64,000 bases of DNA from Prorocentrum cordatum (GCA_963575745.1 CAUYUJ010003570.1:61001-125000), one strand, 5' to 3'; positions 10,801 to 23,892 are shown, counted from the stretch's first letter. The notes: a model not told the origin generated them from the letters alone. Numbers and translations: made by a program.

Positions 10801-13327
10801 CGCAAGCGCACCAGGTGACCCACGAAGGGCTGGGTCACCAGAAAACTGGTTGAGAAAAATCAATTGTTTCACTTGCATTCTGGGACTCAACATGAGGCGA
10901 CGCATTGCCACTCAATACGTTTTCCACACGGCGCAAGCCAACCCGGTGACCCACGAAGGGGTGGGTCACCAGAAAACTGGTTGAGAAAAACCAAATGTTT
11001 CACATGCATCCTGGGCCTGGTCATGAAGCGACGCACTGCCACTCAATATGTTTGCCATACGGCGCAAGCACACCAGGTGACCCATGAAAGGGTGGGTCAC
11101 CAGAAACCCGGTTGAGAAAGGCCAACTGTTTCACTTGCATTCTGGGCCTCGGCATGAAGCGAGGCACTGCCACTCAATACGTTTTCCATGCGGCGCAAAC
11201 ACACCAGGTGACCCACGAAGGGGTGGGTCACCAGAAAGACGGTTAAGAAAACCAATTTGTTTCACTTGCATTCTGGGCCTCAACATGAGGCGACGCACTG
11301 CCACTCAATGCGTTTTCGATACGGCGCAAACACACCAGGTGACCCACGAAGGGGTGGGTCACCAGAAAACTAGTTGAGAAAAACCAATTGTTCCACTTGC
11401 ATTCTGGGCCTCAACATGAGGCGACGCATTGCCACTCAATATGTTTACCATGCGGTGCAAGCGCACCAGGTGGCCCACGAAAGGGTGGGTCACCAGAAAA
11501 CTGGGTGAGAAAAACCAATTGTTTCACTTGCATCCTGGACCTCGCCTGAGGCGACGCACTGCCACTCAATAGGTTTTCGATACGGCGCAAGCGCACCAGG
11601 TGACCCACGAAGGGGTGGGCACCAGAAAACTGGTTGAGGAAAAACAACTGTTTCACTTGCATCGAGGGCCTCCCCATGAGGCGATGCATTGCCACTCTAT
11701 ACGTTTTCCATACAGCGCAAGCACACCAGGTGACCCACGAATGGGTGGGTCACCAGAGAACTGGTTGAGAAAAAACCAATTGTTTCACAGGCATTCTGGT
11801 CCTCAACATGAGGCGACGCATTGCCACTCAATACGTTTTCCATGCGGCGCAAGCACACCAGGTGACCCACGAAGGGGTGGGTCACCAGAAAACTGGTTGA
11901 GAAAAACCAATTGTTTCACCTGCATCCTGGGCCTCGTCATGAGGCGACGCACTGCCACTCAATATGTTTACCATACAGCGCAAACACAACAGGCGACCCA
12001 CGAAGGCGTGGGCCACCAGAAAACTGGTTGGGAAAAACCAACTGTTTCACTTGCATTCTGGTCCTCAACGTGAGGCGACGCATTGCCACTCAGTACGTTT
12101 GCCATACGGCGCAAGCACACCGGGTGACCCACGAAGGGGTGGGTCACCAGAAAACCGGTTGAGAAAAACACATTGTTTCACTTACATTCTGGGCCTCAGC
12201 ATGAGGCGATGCATTGCCACTCGATACGTTTTCCATACGGCGCGAGCACACCAGGTGACCCACGAAGGGGTGGGTCACCAGAAAACTGGTTGAGAAAAAC
12301 CAAGTGTTTCACTTGCATTCTGGGCCTCAACATGAGGCGACGCATTGCCACTCAAAGCGTTTTCCATGCGGCACAAGCACACCGGGTGACCCACGAAGGG
12401 GTGGGTCACCTGAAAACTGATTGAGAACAATCAAGTGTTTCACCTGCATCCTGGGCCTCAACATGAGGCGACGCATTGCCACTCAATATGTTTGCCATAC
12501 GGCGCAAGCACGCCAGGTGACCCACGAAAGGGTGGGTTACCAGAAAACCGGTTGAGAAAAACCAAATTGTTTCACTTGCATTCTGGGCCTCAACATGAAG
12601 CGATGCACTGCCACTCAATAGGTTTTCCATGCGGCGCAAGCACACCAGGTGACCCACGAAGGGGTGGGTCACCAGAAAACTGGTTGGGAAAAACACATTG
12701 TTTCACGTGCATTCTGGGCCTCAACACGAGGCGACGCACGACCACTCAATGCGATTTCGAAAGGTCGCAAGCACACCAGGTGACCCACGAAGCGGTGGGT
12801 CACCAGAAAACTGGTGGAGAAAAACACATTGTTTCACTTGCATTCTGGGCCTCAGCATGAGGCGACGCATTGCCACTCAATACGGTTTCCATACGGCACA
12901 AGCACACCAGGTGACCCACGAAGGGGTGGGTCACCAGAAAACTGGAGTAGAAAAGCCAACTGTTTCATATGCATTCTGGGCCTCAACATGAGACGATGCA
13001 TTGCCACTCAATACGTTTGCCATGCGGCGCAAGCACACCAGGTGACACACGAAGGGGTGGGTCACCAGAAAACTGGTTGAGACAAACAAATTGTTTCGCC
13101 TGCATCCTGGGCCTCGTCATGAGGCGACGCACTGCCGCTCAATGCGTTTTCGATGCGGCGCAAGCACACCAGGTGACCCACGAAGGGGTGGGTCACCCAA
13201 AAACGGTTTGGGAAAACAATTGTTTCACCTGCAGCCTGGGCCTCGTCATGAGGCGACGCACTGCCACTCAATGCGTTTTCGATGCGGCGCAAGCACACCA
13301 GGTGACCCACGAAGGGGTGGGTCACCA
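7825..13327 (+). repeat. 131-bp satellite array, block 1 (~42 monomers)
   Basis: Direct tandem repeats, all in one orientation, with period 131 bp. Each monomer runs from GGTGACCCAC through GTGGGTCACC, CTGGTTGAGAAAAACCAATTG, a GCCTC/GAGGC hairpin and a GCATTGCCACTCAAT segment to CAAGCACACCA. Monomers differ by point changes and small indels. The first monomer at the copia junction is diverged (aactaactgaag in place of aactggttgag). Near 8675-8690 one monomer has lost about 22 bp, including the GCCTC/GAGGC hairpin. The many 80-90-residue open frames across the block are artefacts of the period. Confidence 0.97.
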
Positions 13328-13346
13328 GAACCCCACGAGGGGGTGG

Positions 13347-13953
13347 GTTCTAATCAGTGGCGACGCAGGAGCTGCCACCAGGTTACTTGGGCATGGATTT
13401 TCCTAAGCAGTGGCGGAAATGTCCGTGGAGTGCAGGTTCGGCGCATTTGGGTTTTCCGGCCTGCGGTGGTGCAGCCGTCTGCCCGGGCAATAATTGTCAC
13501 TGGCGACCCCCTTGTGGTTGAAGTCACCCTTTTTCGTTCCCCTGGGGGGTGGGTCTTTCGTGGGGGGACTCGTCGGGATTTTGCGCCCCACGGGAAGGGT
13601 GTGGGAGGGAACGGGATTCTTCATAGTTTTCAATTCAAATCCCCACGAACCTCGGGCAGCACGTGCGGCCCGGGGGGAGGCGGACCGCTCACCCATCCCA
13701 CCACCATACGGGGGATGCGAAGACCCTGTGAGCGGGACGGGGTGGGCACAGGGGGGCCACCACATGGCATCCCGCACCCAAATCGTGGCCGTCATGGGCC
13801 TCTTCTTGGGATGAAGCACCAATCGGCCTCTCGGATGGGCACCATACGCCCGTCCACAACCAAAGGAAGCGCACCATTTGCCTTCCGCATTTCTTTGGCA
13901 CTTGATTGCGACACTCATGGACCTTTTCCATTTGATACTTCAACCTCTCTCCA
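13347..13953 (+). repeat. Terminal direct repeat, left, element copy 1
   Basis: Starts GTTCTAATCAGTGGCGACG and ends CAACCTCTCTCCA. It contains a second CTAAGCAGTGGCG motif about 50 bp inside, C/G runs and a CCCCTTGTGG segment flanked by GTGAC/GTCAC. It matches 14753-15362 and the corresponding repeats of the 23-25 kb copy over its full length with scattered substitutions. Open frames on both strands show no known domain. Confidence 0.85.
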
Positions 13954-14176
13954 GTGCTCCAGTGTGGGCCGCGAGCGGGACTTGATTCCCCTGCCGGCCG
14001 TCCAGTGCACCCACATTGACATCATTGAATTCATGGAACTTGGGAGGGGGGAAGGCGGGAGGGGTCGTTTTGGTGTCTTCTTTGCGTTTTGCTGCCCTTT
14101 CGGGCTCCCTCCAGGTAGTTTGCGACCACTCTGCGGTCCCGGCGGGCGCAACCGATTCTCGGTCGGCCTACTTGCC

Positions 14177-14671
14177 ATGGCAGGCGGCGGGGAACAGCAA
14201 CGTTCTAGGGGAGGTCTTCGTGACGATGTTCGTTATGAGGGTCCACGGGGGCGTCTTAGCAGAAACCGTAGCCACCATAGGGCACGGACGCGGGACACGG
14301 GCACAAGCCACCATAGGGCTCGGGACATGGAGCGGACCCCTGCCCATCATAGGGCCGGCGGCCGCTCCAGGAGCCACCATGGGGTTCCAGAAGGCCCGTT
14401 GTGCCCGCAATGCGGTATCCGTGGTCATCTTGCTCGTGATTGTCCGTCGGCGGCGAGTCCAGCAACCACACCAAAATCGTCCTCCGCAGCGCACTTGTCG
14501 ATCCTCCTCACGCCGATGCAGCATCAGCGCCGTGATCTCCCGCAACCACCACCTCGCCCACACTCGGTCGATCCGTCCTCTCGTCCGCGCTCTGGTGCTG
14601 TTCCTCTTTCCTCCCCTCCTCCTCCTCCCTTTTCCCGCTCTCCGCTTTCTCTCACGATGTTCTATCGGTGA
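14177..14671 (+). CDS. Small Gag-like protein with CCHC zinc knuckle (copy 1)
   Basis: 164 residues from the ATG at 14177. The longer open frame upstream runs back through the terminal repeat into satellite and is not credible. The N-terminal ~75 residues are R/S/H/G-rich with repeated S-H-H-R-A-R motifs. One retroviral-type knuckle follows near residues 80-93, C-P-Q-C-G-I-R-G-H-L-A-R-D-C (CX2CX4HX4C), and then a Pro/Ser-rich tail ending F-Y-R. CX2CX4HX4C knuckles bind single-stranded nucleic acid in Gag and related proteins. The second copy keeps the same length, start, stop and knuckle with only a handful of substitutions, so the frame may be under constraint or simply young. No capsid, protease or RT sequence is present. 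Confidence 0.55.
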   Translation: MAGGGEQQRSRGGLRDDVRYEGPRGRLSRNRSHHRARTRDTGTSHHRARDMERTPAHHRAGGRSRSHHGVPEGPLCPQCGIRGHLARDCPSAASPATTPKSSSAAHLSILLTPMQHQRRDLPQPPPRPHSVDPSSRPRSGAVPLSSPPPPPFSRSPLSLTMFYR

Positions 14672-14752
14672 CGAGAGTGCCACCGCGATTCTCGTCTCCT
14701 GCTAGGTGTGGGGGGTTTTGCTCCGAGCGCCTGAACGACGTCCTGGGGCGTC

Positions 14753-15362
14753 GTTCTAAGCAGTGGCGACGCAGGAACTGCCACCAGGTTACTTGGGCAT
14801 GGATTTTCCTAAGCAGTGGCGGAAATGTCCGTGGAGTGCAGGTTCGGCGCATTTGGGTTTTCCGGTCTGCGGTGGTGCAGCCGTCTGCCCGGGCAATAAT
14901 TGTCACAGGTGACCCCCTTGTGGTTGAAGTCACCCTTTTTCGTTCCCCTGGGGGGTGGGTCTTTCGTGGGGGGCCTCGTCGGGATTTTGCACCCCACGGG
15001 AAGGGTGTAGGAGGGAACGGGATTCTTCATAGTTTCCAAATCAAATCCCCACGAACCTCGGGCAGTACGTGCGGCCCGGGGGGGAGGCGGACCGCTCACC
15101 CATCCCACCACCATACGGGGGATGCGAAGACCCTGTGAGCGGGACGGGGTGGGCACAGGGGGGCCACCAAATGGCATCCCGCACCCAAGTCGTGGCCGTT
15201 ATGGGCCTCTTCTTGGGATGAAGCACCAATCGGCCTCGCGGATGGGCACCATACACCCGTCCACAACCAAAGGAAGCGCACCATTTGCCTTCCGCATTTC
15301 TTTGGCAATTGATTGCAACACTCATGGACATTTTTTTCATTTGATCCTTCAACCTGTCTCCA
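14753..15362 (+). repeat. Terminal direct repeat, right, element copy 1
   Basis: Second copy of the ~610-bp repeat, starting GTTCTAAGCAGTGGCGACG immediately after a perfect 8-bp hairpin (GAACGACG/CGTCGTTC, 14733-14756) and ending CAACCTGTCTCCA where satellite resumes with ATTGTTTCAC. Confidence 0.85.
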
Positions 15363-18300
15363 ATTGTTTCACTTGCATTCTGGGCCTCAGCATGAAACGA
15401 TGCTTCAACCACCCAATACGTTTGCCATACGGCGCAAGCACACCGGGTGACCCACGAAGGGGTGGGTCACCAGAAAACTGGTTGAGAAAAACCAATTGTT
15501 TCACTTGCATTCTGGGCCTCAGCGTGAGGCGACGCACTCAATACGTTTTCGATACGGCGCAAGCACACAAAGTGACCCACGAAAGGGTGGGTCACGAGAA
15601 AGCTGGTTGAGAAAAACGCATTGTTTCACTTGCATTCTGGGCCTCAACATGAGGCGATGTATTGCCACTCAATACGTTTCCCTTGCGACGCAAGCACGCC
15701 AGGTAACCCACGAAGGGGTGGGTCACCAGAAAACTGGTTGAGAAAAAAACACATTGTTTCACTTGCATTCTGGGCCTCAACATGAGGCGACGCACTGCCA
15801 CTCAATGCGTTTGCTATACGGCGCAAACACACCAGGTGACCCACGAAGGGGTGGGTCACCAGAAAACTGGTTGAGAAAAACAAATTGTTTCACCTGCATC
15901 CTGGGCCTCGTCATGAAGCGATGCACTGCCACTCAATATGTTTGCCATACGGCGCCAGCACACCAGGTGACCCACGAAGGGGTGGGTCACCAGAACACTG
16001 GTTGAGAATAACCAATTGCTTCACTCGCATTCTGGGCCTCAACATGAGGCGATGCATTGCCACTCAATACGTTTGCCATACGGCGCAAGCACACCAGGTG
16101 ACCAACGACGGGGTGGATCACCAGAAAACCAGTTGAGAAAAACCAATTGTTTCACTTGCATTCTGGGCCTCAACATGAGGCGATGCATTGCCACTCAATA
16201 CGTTTTCCATGCGGCGCCAGCACACCAGGTGACCTACGAAGGGGTGGGTCACCAGAAAACTGGATGAGAAAAAACAAGTGTTTCACGTGCGTTGTGGGCC
16301 TCAACATGAGGCGACGCATTGCCATTCAATGCGTCTTCCATGCGGCGCCAGCACACCAGGTGACCCACGAAAGGGGTGGGTCACCAGAAAACTGGTTGAG
16401 AATAGCCCACCGTTTCATTTGCTTTCCCGGCCTCAACATGAGGCGACGCATTGCCACTCAATGCGCTTTCCATGCGGCGCAAGCACAACAGGTGACCCAC
16501 GAAGGGGTGGGTCACCAGAAAGCTGTTTGAGAAAAACCAGTTGTTTCACTTGCATTCTGGGCCTCAACATGCGGCGGTGCATTGCCACTCACTACGTTTT
16601 GCCTACGGCGCAAGCACACCAGGTGACCCACGAAGGGGTGGGCCACCAGAAAACTGGCTGAGAAAAAACAATTGTTTCACTTGCGTTCTGGGCCTCAACA
16701 TGAGGCAATGCATTGCCACTCCATACGTTTTCCATACGGCGCAAGCGCACCATGTGACCCACGAAGGGGTGGGTCACGAGACAACTGGCTGATAAGAACC
16801 AACTGTTTCACTTGCATTCTTGGCCTCAACATGAGGCGACGCACTGCCACTCAATAAGTTTTCGATACGGCGCAAGCACACCAGGTGACGCACGAAAGGG
16901 GTGGGTCACCAGACAACTGGTAGAAAACAACCAATTGTTTCAGTTGCATTCTGGGCCTCGTCATGAGGCGATGCGCTGCCACTCAATACGTTTCCCATAC
17001 GGCGCGAGCACACCAGGTGACCCACGAAGGGGTGGGTCACCAGAAAACTGGTTGAGAAAAACCAATTGTTTCACCTGCATCCTGGGCCTCGTCATGAGGC
17101 GATGCACTGCCACTCAATACGTTTCCCATACAGCGCAAGCACGCCAGGTGACCCACGAAGGGGTGGGTCACCAGAAAACTGGTTGAGAAAAAACCAACTG
17201 TTTCACTTGCATCCTGGGCCTCCACATGAGGCGAGGCATTGCCACTCAATACGTTTTCCATGCGGCGCAAGCACAACAGGTGACCCAGGAAGGGGTGGGT
17301 CCCCAGAGAACTGGTTGAGAAAAACCAATTGTTTCACTTGCATTCTGGGCCTCAGCATGAGGCGACGCACTGCCACTCAATAAGTTTTCGATTCGGCGCA
17401 ATCACACCAGGTGACCTACGGAGGGGTGGGTCACCGGAAAACTGGTTGAGAAAAACCCATTGTTTCACTTGCATTCTGGGCCTCGGCATGAGGCGATGCG
17501 TTGCCACTCAATACGTTTCCCATACGGCGCAAGCACGCCAGGTGACCCACGAAGGGGTGGGTCACCAGAAAACTGGTTGAGGAAAACCAATTGTTTCAAT
17601 TGCATTCTGGGCCTCAACATGAGGCGCTGCGTTGCCACTCAATACGCTTCCCATACGGCGCAAGCACACCAGGTGACCCACGAAGGGGTGGGTCACCAGA
17701 AAACTGGTTGAGAAAAACCAACTGTTTCACTTGCATTCTGGGCCTCGACATGAGGCGACGCATTGCCACTCAATATGTTTGCCATGCGGCGCAAGCACAC
17801 CAGGTGACCCACGAAGGGGTGGGTCACCAGAAAACTGGTTGAAGAAAACCGATCGTTTCACTTGCATTCTGGGCCTCAACATGAGGCGACGCACTGCCAC
17901 TCAATGCGTTTTCCATACGGCGCAAGCACACCAGGTGACCCACGAAGGGGTGGGTCACCGGAAAACTGGTTAAGAACAACCAATTGTTTCACTTGCATTC
18001 TGGACCTCAATATGAGGCGACGCGCTGCCACTCAAAAAGTTTCCCATGCGGCGCAAGCACACCAGGTGACCCACGAAGGGGTGGGTCACCAGAAAACTGT
18101 TTGAGAAAAGCCAATTGTTTCACTTGCATCCTGGGCCACAACACGAGGCGACGCACTGCCACTCAATGCGTTTTCGATACGGCGCAAGCACACCAGGTGA
18201 CCCACGAAGGGGTGGGTCACCAGAAAACTGGTTGAGAGAAACCAACTGTTTCACTTGCGTTCTGGGCCTCAACATGAGGCGAGGCATTGCCACTCAATGC

Positions 18301-21300
18301 GTTTCCCATGCGGCGCCAGCGCACCATGTGACCCACGAAGGGATGGGTCACCAGAAAACTGGTTGAGAAACAAATGTTACACTTGCATTCTGGGCCTCAA
18401 CATGAGGCGACGCATTGCCACTCATAACGTTTTCCATACGGCGCAAGCACACCAAGTGACCCACGAAGGGGTGGGTCACCAGAAAACTCGTTGAGAAAAA
18501 CCAATTGTTTCACTTGCATTCTGGGCCTCGGCATGAGGCGACGCATTGCCACTCAATATGTTTGCCATGCGGCGCAAGCACACCAGGTGACGCACGAAAG
18601 GGGTGGGTCACGAGAAAACTTGTTGAGAAAAAAAAAACTGTTTCACCTGCATCCTAGGCCTCGTCATGAGGCGACGCACTGCCACTCAATACGTTTCCCA
18701 TACGGCGCGAGCACACCAGGTGACCCACGAAGGGGTGGGTCACCAGAAAACTGGTTGAGAAAAACAAATCGTTTCACCTGCATCCTGGGCCTCGTCATGA
18801 GGCGACGCGCTGCTACTCAATACGTTTGCCGTACGGCGCAAGCACACCAGGTGACCCACGAAGGGGTGGGTCACCAGAAAACTGGTTGAGAAAAACCAAT
18901 TGTTTCACTTGCATTCTGGGCCTCACCATGAGGCGAGGCATTGCCACGCAATGCGTTTTCCATGCGGCGCAAGCACACCAGGTGACCCACGAAGGGGTGG
19001 GTCACCAGAAAACTGGCTGAGAAAAACCAATTGTTTCACCTGCGTCCTGGGCCTCGTCATGAGGCGATGCGCTGCCACTCAATATGTTTGCCATACGGCG
19101 CAAGCGCACAGGGTGACCCACGAACGGGTGGATCACCAGAAAACTGATTCAGAAAAATATATGGTTTCACTTGCATTCTGGGCATCAACATGAAGCGAGG
19201 CATTGCCACAATACGTTTTCCATGCGGCGCAAGCACACCAGGTGACCCACGAAGGGGTGGGTCACCAGAAAACTGGTTGAGAAAAGCCAATTGTTGCAGT
19301 TGCGTTCTGGGCCTCAACATGAGGCGACGCACTGCCACTCAATGCGATTTCGAAACGTCGCAAGCACACCAGGTGACCCACGAAGGGGTGGGTCACCAGA
19401 AAACTGGTTGAGAAAAACCCATTGTTTCACTTGCATTCTGGGCCTCGGCATGAGGCGACGCATTGCCACTCAATATGTTTGCCATGCGGCGCAAGCACAC
19501 CAGGTGACCCACGAAGGGGTGGGTCACCAGAAAACTGGTTGAGAAAAACACACCGTTTCACTTGCATCCTGGGCCTCAACATGAGGCGACGCACTGCCAC
19601 TCAATAAGTTTTCGATACGGCGCAAGCACACGAGGTCACCCACGAAGGGGTGGGTCACCGGAAAACTGGTTAAGAAAAACCAATTGTTTCACTTGCATTC
19701 TGGGCCTCAGTATGAGGCGACGCGCTGCCACTCAAAAAGTTTCCCATGCGGCGCAAGCACACCAGGTGACCCACGAAAGGGTGGGTCACCAGAAAACTGG
19801 TCGAGAAAAACCAATTGTTTCACTTGCATCCTGGGCCACAACACGAGGCGACGCACTGCCACTCAATGCGATTTCGATACGGCGCAAGCACACCAGGTGA
19901 CCCACGAAGGGGTGGGTCACCAGAAAACTGGTTGATAAAAACCAATTGTTTCACTTGCGTTCTGGGCCTCAGCATGAGGCCATGCATTGCCAATCAATAC
20001 GGTTTCCAGGCGGCGCAAGCACACCAGGTGACCCACGAAGGGGTGGGTCACCAGAAAACTGGTTGAGAAAAACCAATTGTTTCACTTTCATTCTGGGTCT
20101 CGAACATGAGGCGACGCACTGCCACTCAATGCGATTTCGAAACGTCGCAAGCACACCAGGTGACCCACGAAGGGGTGGGTCACCAGAAAACTGGTTGAGA
20201 AAAACCAAAATTGTTTCACCTGCATTCTGGGCCTCGGCATGAGGCGATGCACTGCCACTCAATACGTTTTCCATGCGGCGCAAGCAAACCAGGTGACCCA
20301 CGAAGGGGTGGGTCACCAGAAAACTGGTTGGGAAAAAGAATTGTTTCACCTGCACTCTGGGCCTCGTCATGAGGCGACGCACTGCCACTCAATATGTTTG
20401 CCATACGGCGCAAGCACACCAGGTGATCCACGAAGGGGTGGGTCACCAGACAACTGGTGGAGAAAACCAATTTGTTTCACTTGCGTTCTGGGCCTCAGCA
20501 TGAGGCGACGCATTGCCACTCAATACGTCTGCCATACGGCGCAAGCACACCAGGTGACCCACGAAGAGGTGGGTCGAGAAAAACCAATTGCTTCACTTGC
20601 ATTCTGGGCCTCAACATGAGGCGACGCACTGCCACTCCATGCGTTTTCGGTACGGCGCAAGCACACCAGGTGACCCACGAAGGGGTGGGTCAGCAGAAAA
20701 CTGGTTGGAAAAAACCGATCGTTTCACTTGCATTCTGGGCCTCAACATGAGGCGATGCATTGCCACTCGATACGTTTTCCATGCGGCGCAAGCACACCAG
20801 GTGACCCACGAAGGGGTGGGTCACCAGAGAACTGGTTGAGAAAAACACACTGTGTCACTTGCGTTCTGGGCCTCAACATGAGGCGACGCACTGCCACTCA
20901 ATGCGTTTTCGATACGGCGCAAGCACACCAGGTGACCCACGAAGGGGTGGGTCACCAGAAAACTGGTTGAGAAAAACAAATTGTTTCACCTGCATCCTGG
21001 GCCTCGTCATGAGGCGACGCACAGCCACTCAATACGTTTGCCATACGGCGCAAGCACACCAGGTGACCCACGAAGGGGTGGGTCACCAGAAAACTGGTTG
21101 AACAAAACCGGTTGCTTCAATTGCATTCTGGGCCTAAACATGAGGCGACGCACTGCTACTCAACGCGCTTCCGAAACGTCGCAAGCACACCACGTGACCC
21201 ACGAAGGGGTGGGTGACCAGAAAACTGGTCGAGAAAAACCAATTGCTTCACTTGCATTCTGGGCCTCAACATGAGGCGACGCACTGCCACTCAATGCGTT

Positions 21301-23052
21301 TTCGACACGGCGCAAGCACACCAGGTGACCCACGACGGGGTGGATCACCAGAAAACTGGTTGATAAAAACCAATTGTTTCACTTGCGTTCTGGGCCTCCA
21401 CATGGGGCGACGCATTGCCACCCAATACGTATTCCATACGGCGCAAGCACACCAGGTGACCCACGAAGGGGTGGGTCACCAGAAAACTGGTTGAGAAAAA
21501 TAAATTGTTTCACTTGCGTTCTGGGCCTCAACATGAGGCGATGCATTGCCATTCAGTACGTTTTCCATGCGGCGCAAGCACACCAGGTGACCCACGAAAA
21601 GGGGGGTCACCAGAAAACTGGTTGAGAAAAACAAATAGTTTCACTTGCATTCTGGGCCTCAACATGCGGCGACGCATTGCCACTCACTACGTTTTCCATA
21701 CGGCGCAAGCACACCAGGTGACCCACGAAGGGGTGGGTCACCAGAAAACTGGTTGAGAAAAACCAATTGTTTCACCTGCACTCTGGGCCTCGTCATGAGG
21801 CGATGCACTGCCACTCAATAAGTTTTCGATACGGCGCCAGCAAACCAGGTGACCCACCAAGGGGTGGGTCACCAGAAAACTGGTTGGGAAAAACAACTGT
21901 TTCACCAGCATCCTGGGCCTCGTCATGAAGCGACGCACTGCCACTCAATACGTTTTCCATACGGCGCAAGCACACCAGGTGACCCACGAAGGGGTGGGTC
22001 ACCAGACAACTGGTAGAGAAAACCCAAGTGTTTCACTTGCGTTCTGGACCTCAACATGAGGCGATGCATTGCCACTCGATACGTTTTCCATACGGCGCAA
22101 GCGCACCATGTGACCCACGAAGGGGTGGGTCACGAGAGCACTGGTTGAGAAAAACAACTATTACACTTGCATTCCGGGCCTCAACATGAGGCGATGCATT
22201 GCCATTCAGTGCGTTTTCCATGCGACGCAAACACACCAGGTGACCCGCGAAAGGGGGGGTCACCAGAAAACTGGTTGAGAAAAACAAATAGTTTCACTTG
22301 CATTCTGGGCCTCAACATGCGGCGATGCATTGCCACTCGATACGTTTTCCATACGGCGCAAGCACACCAGGTGACCCACGAAGGGGTGGGTCACCAGAGA
22401 ACTGGTTGAGAAAAACACATTGTTTCACCTGCATCCTGGGCCTCAACATGAGGCGATGCATTGCCACTCAATACGTTTTCCATACGGCGCAAGCGCACCA
22501 GGTGACCCACGAAGGGGTGGGTCACCAGAAAACTGGTTGAGAAAAACCAATTGTTTTACCTGCATCCTGGGCCTTGTCATGAGGCGATGCACTGCCACTC
22601 ATTTCGTTTGCCATACGGCGCAAGCACACCAGGTGACCCACGAAGGGGTGGGTCACCAGAAAACTGGTTGAGAAAAAACCAATTGTTTCACTTGCATTCT
22701 GGGCCTCCACATGAGGCGAGGCATTGCCACTCAATACGGTTTCCATGCGGCGCAAACACAACAGGTGACCCACGAAGGGGTGGGCCACCAGAAAACTGGT
22801 TGAGAAAAACCCATTGTTTCACTTGCATCCTGGGCCTCAACATGAGGCGACGCACTGTCACTCAATAAGTTTTCGGTGCGGCGCAGGCACACCAGGTGAC
22901 CCACGAAGGGATGGGTCACCAGAAAACTGGTTGAGAAAAACAAATAGTTTCACTTGCATTCTGGGCCTCGTCATGAGGCGACGCACTGCCACTCAATGCG
23001 TTTTCGATACGGCGCAAGTACACCAGGTGACCTACGAAGGGGTGGGTCACCA
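15363..23052 (+). repeat. 131-bp satellite array, block 2 (~59 monomers)
   Basis: Same monomer and orientation as block 1. The first monomer is diverged (AACGATGCTTCAACCACCC). A monomer near 20568-20580 has lost about 15 bp (ACCAGAAAACTGGTT), and the identical deletion recurs near 32925, marking a shared ancestral segment. Rare variants (TTTTCGATTCGGCGCAATCACACC with GTGACCTACGGAGG, near 17385-17425) recur near 54030-54070. No gene is supported. Confidence 0.97.
22501..22631 (+). repeat. Representative 131-bp satellite monomer
   Basis: This monomer shows the inverted-repeat series. 22501-22526 is a perfect 10-bp stem, GGTGACCCAC / GTGGGTCACC, around GAAGGG. Then ACCAG-AAAA-CTGGT, which overlaps the alternative TGGTT-GAGAAA-AACCA, then the palindrome CAATTG. 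Next comes GCCTn-nnnnn-GAGGC (here the left arm is CTTGT-changed). In many other monomers CGCATTG-CCACT-CAATGCG forms a further 7-bp stem. The next monomer starts at 22632. Confidence 0.8.
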
Positions 23053-23071
23053 GAACCCCACGAAGGGGTGG

Positions 23072-23678
23072 GTTCTAATCAGTGGCGACGCAGGAACTGC
23101 CACCAGGTTACTTGGGCATGGATTTTCCTAAACAGTGGCGGAAAAGTCAGTGGAGCGCAGGTTCGGCGCATTTGGGTTTTCCGGCCTGCGGTGGTGCAGC
23201 CGTCTGCCTGGGCAATACTTGTCACAGGTGACCCCCTTGTGGTTGAAGTCACCCTTTTTCGTTCCCCTGGGGGGTGGGTCTTTCGCGGGGGGCCTCGTCG
23301 GGATTTTGCACCCCACGGGAAGGGTGTAGGAGGGAACGGGGTTCTTCATAGTTTTCAAGTCAAATCCCCACGAACCTCGGGCAGTACGTGCGGCCCGGGG
23401 GGAGGCGGACCGCTCACCCATTCCACCACCATGCGGGGGATGTGAAGACCCTGTGAGCGGGACGGGGTGGGCACAGGGGGGCCACCACATGGCATCCCGC
23501 ACCCAAGTCGTGGCCGTCATGGGCCTCTTCTTGGGATGAGGCACCAATCGGCCTCTCGGATGGGCACCATACGCCCGTCCACAACCAAAGGAAACGCACC
23601 ATTTGCCTTCCGCATTTCTTTGGCACTTGATTGCGACACTCATGGACCTTTTCCATTTGATACTTCAACCTCTCTCCA
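23072..23678 (+). repeat. Terminal direct repeat, left, element copy 2
   Basis: About 607 bp, from GTTCTAATCAGTGG to CTCTCTCCA, matching 13347-13953 closely; the inner motif reads CTAAACAGTGGCGG in place of CTAAGCAGTGGCGG. Confidence 0.85.
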
Positions 23679-23892
23679 GTGTGGGCCGCGAACGGGACTT
23701 GATTCCCCTGCCGGCCGTCCAGTGCCCCCACATTGACATCATTGAATTCATTGAACTTGGGAGGGGGGAGGGCGGGAGGGGTCGTTTTGGTTTTCTTTGC
23801 GTTCTGCTGCCCTTTCAGGCTCCCTCCAGGTAGTTTGCGACCACTCTGTAGGTCCCGGCGGGCGCAACCGATTCTCGGTCGGCCTACTTGCC

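Larger units (their letters stand above)
13328..15362 (+). mobile_element. Non-autonomous element with ~610-bp direct terminal repeats and a zinc-knuckle ORF, copy 1
   Basis: A 2-kb non-satellite insert within the array. Two direct repeats of about 607-610 bp (13347-13953 and 14753-15362), nearly identical, flank an ~800-bp internal part that encodes a small CCHC-knuckle protein. This resembles TR-GAG/TRIM elements (LTRs with only a Gag remnant). Against a standard LTR element, the repeats do not begin TG and end CA; both start GTTCTAA(T/G)CAGTGGCGACG, each preceded by a GAAC...GTTC hairpin, and end TCTCCA. No target duplication is evident, and about 20 bp of satellite monomer is missing at the junction. 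An alternative is a partial tandem copy of a Helitron-like element (hairpin followed by CTAA). Confidence 0.65.

Noticed and set aside
13091-14671. 526-residue ORF including the zinc knuckle
   Set aside because: Its first ~360 residues run through satellite and terminal repeat; only the part from the ATG at 14177 is supported by conservation of frame in the second copy.
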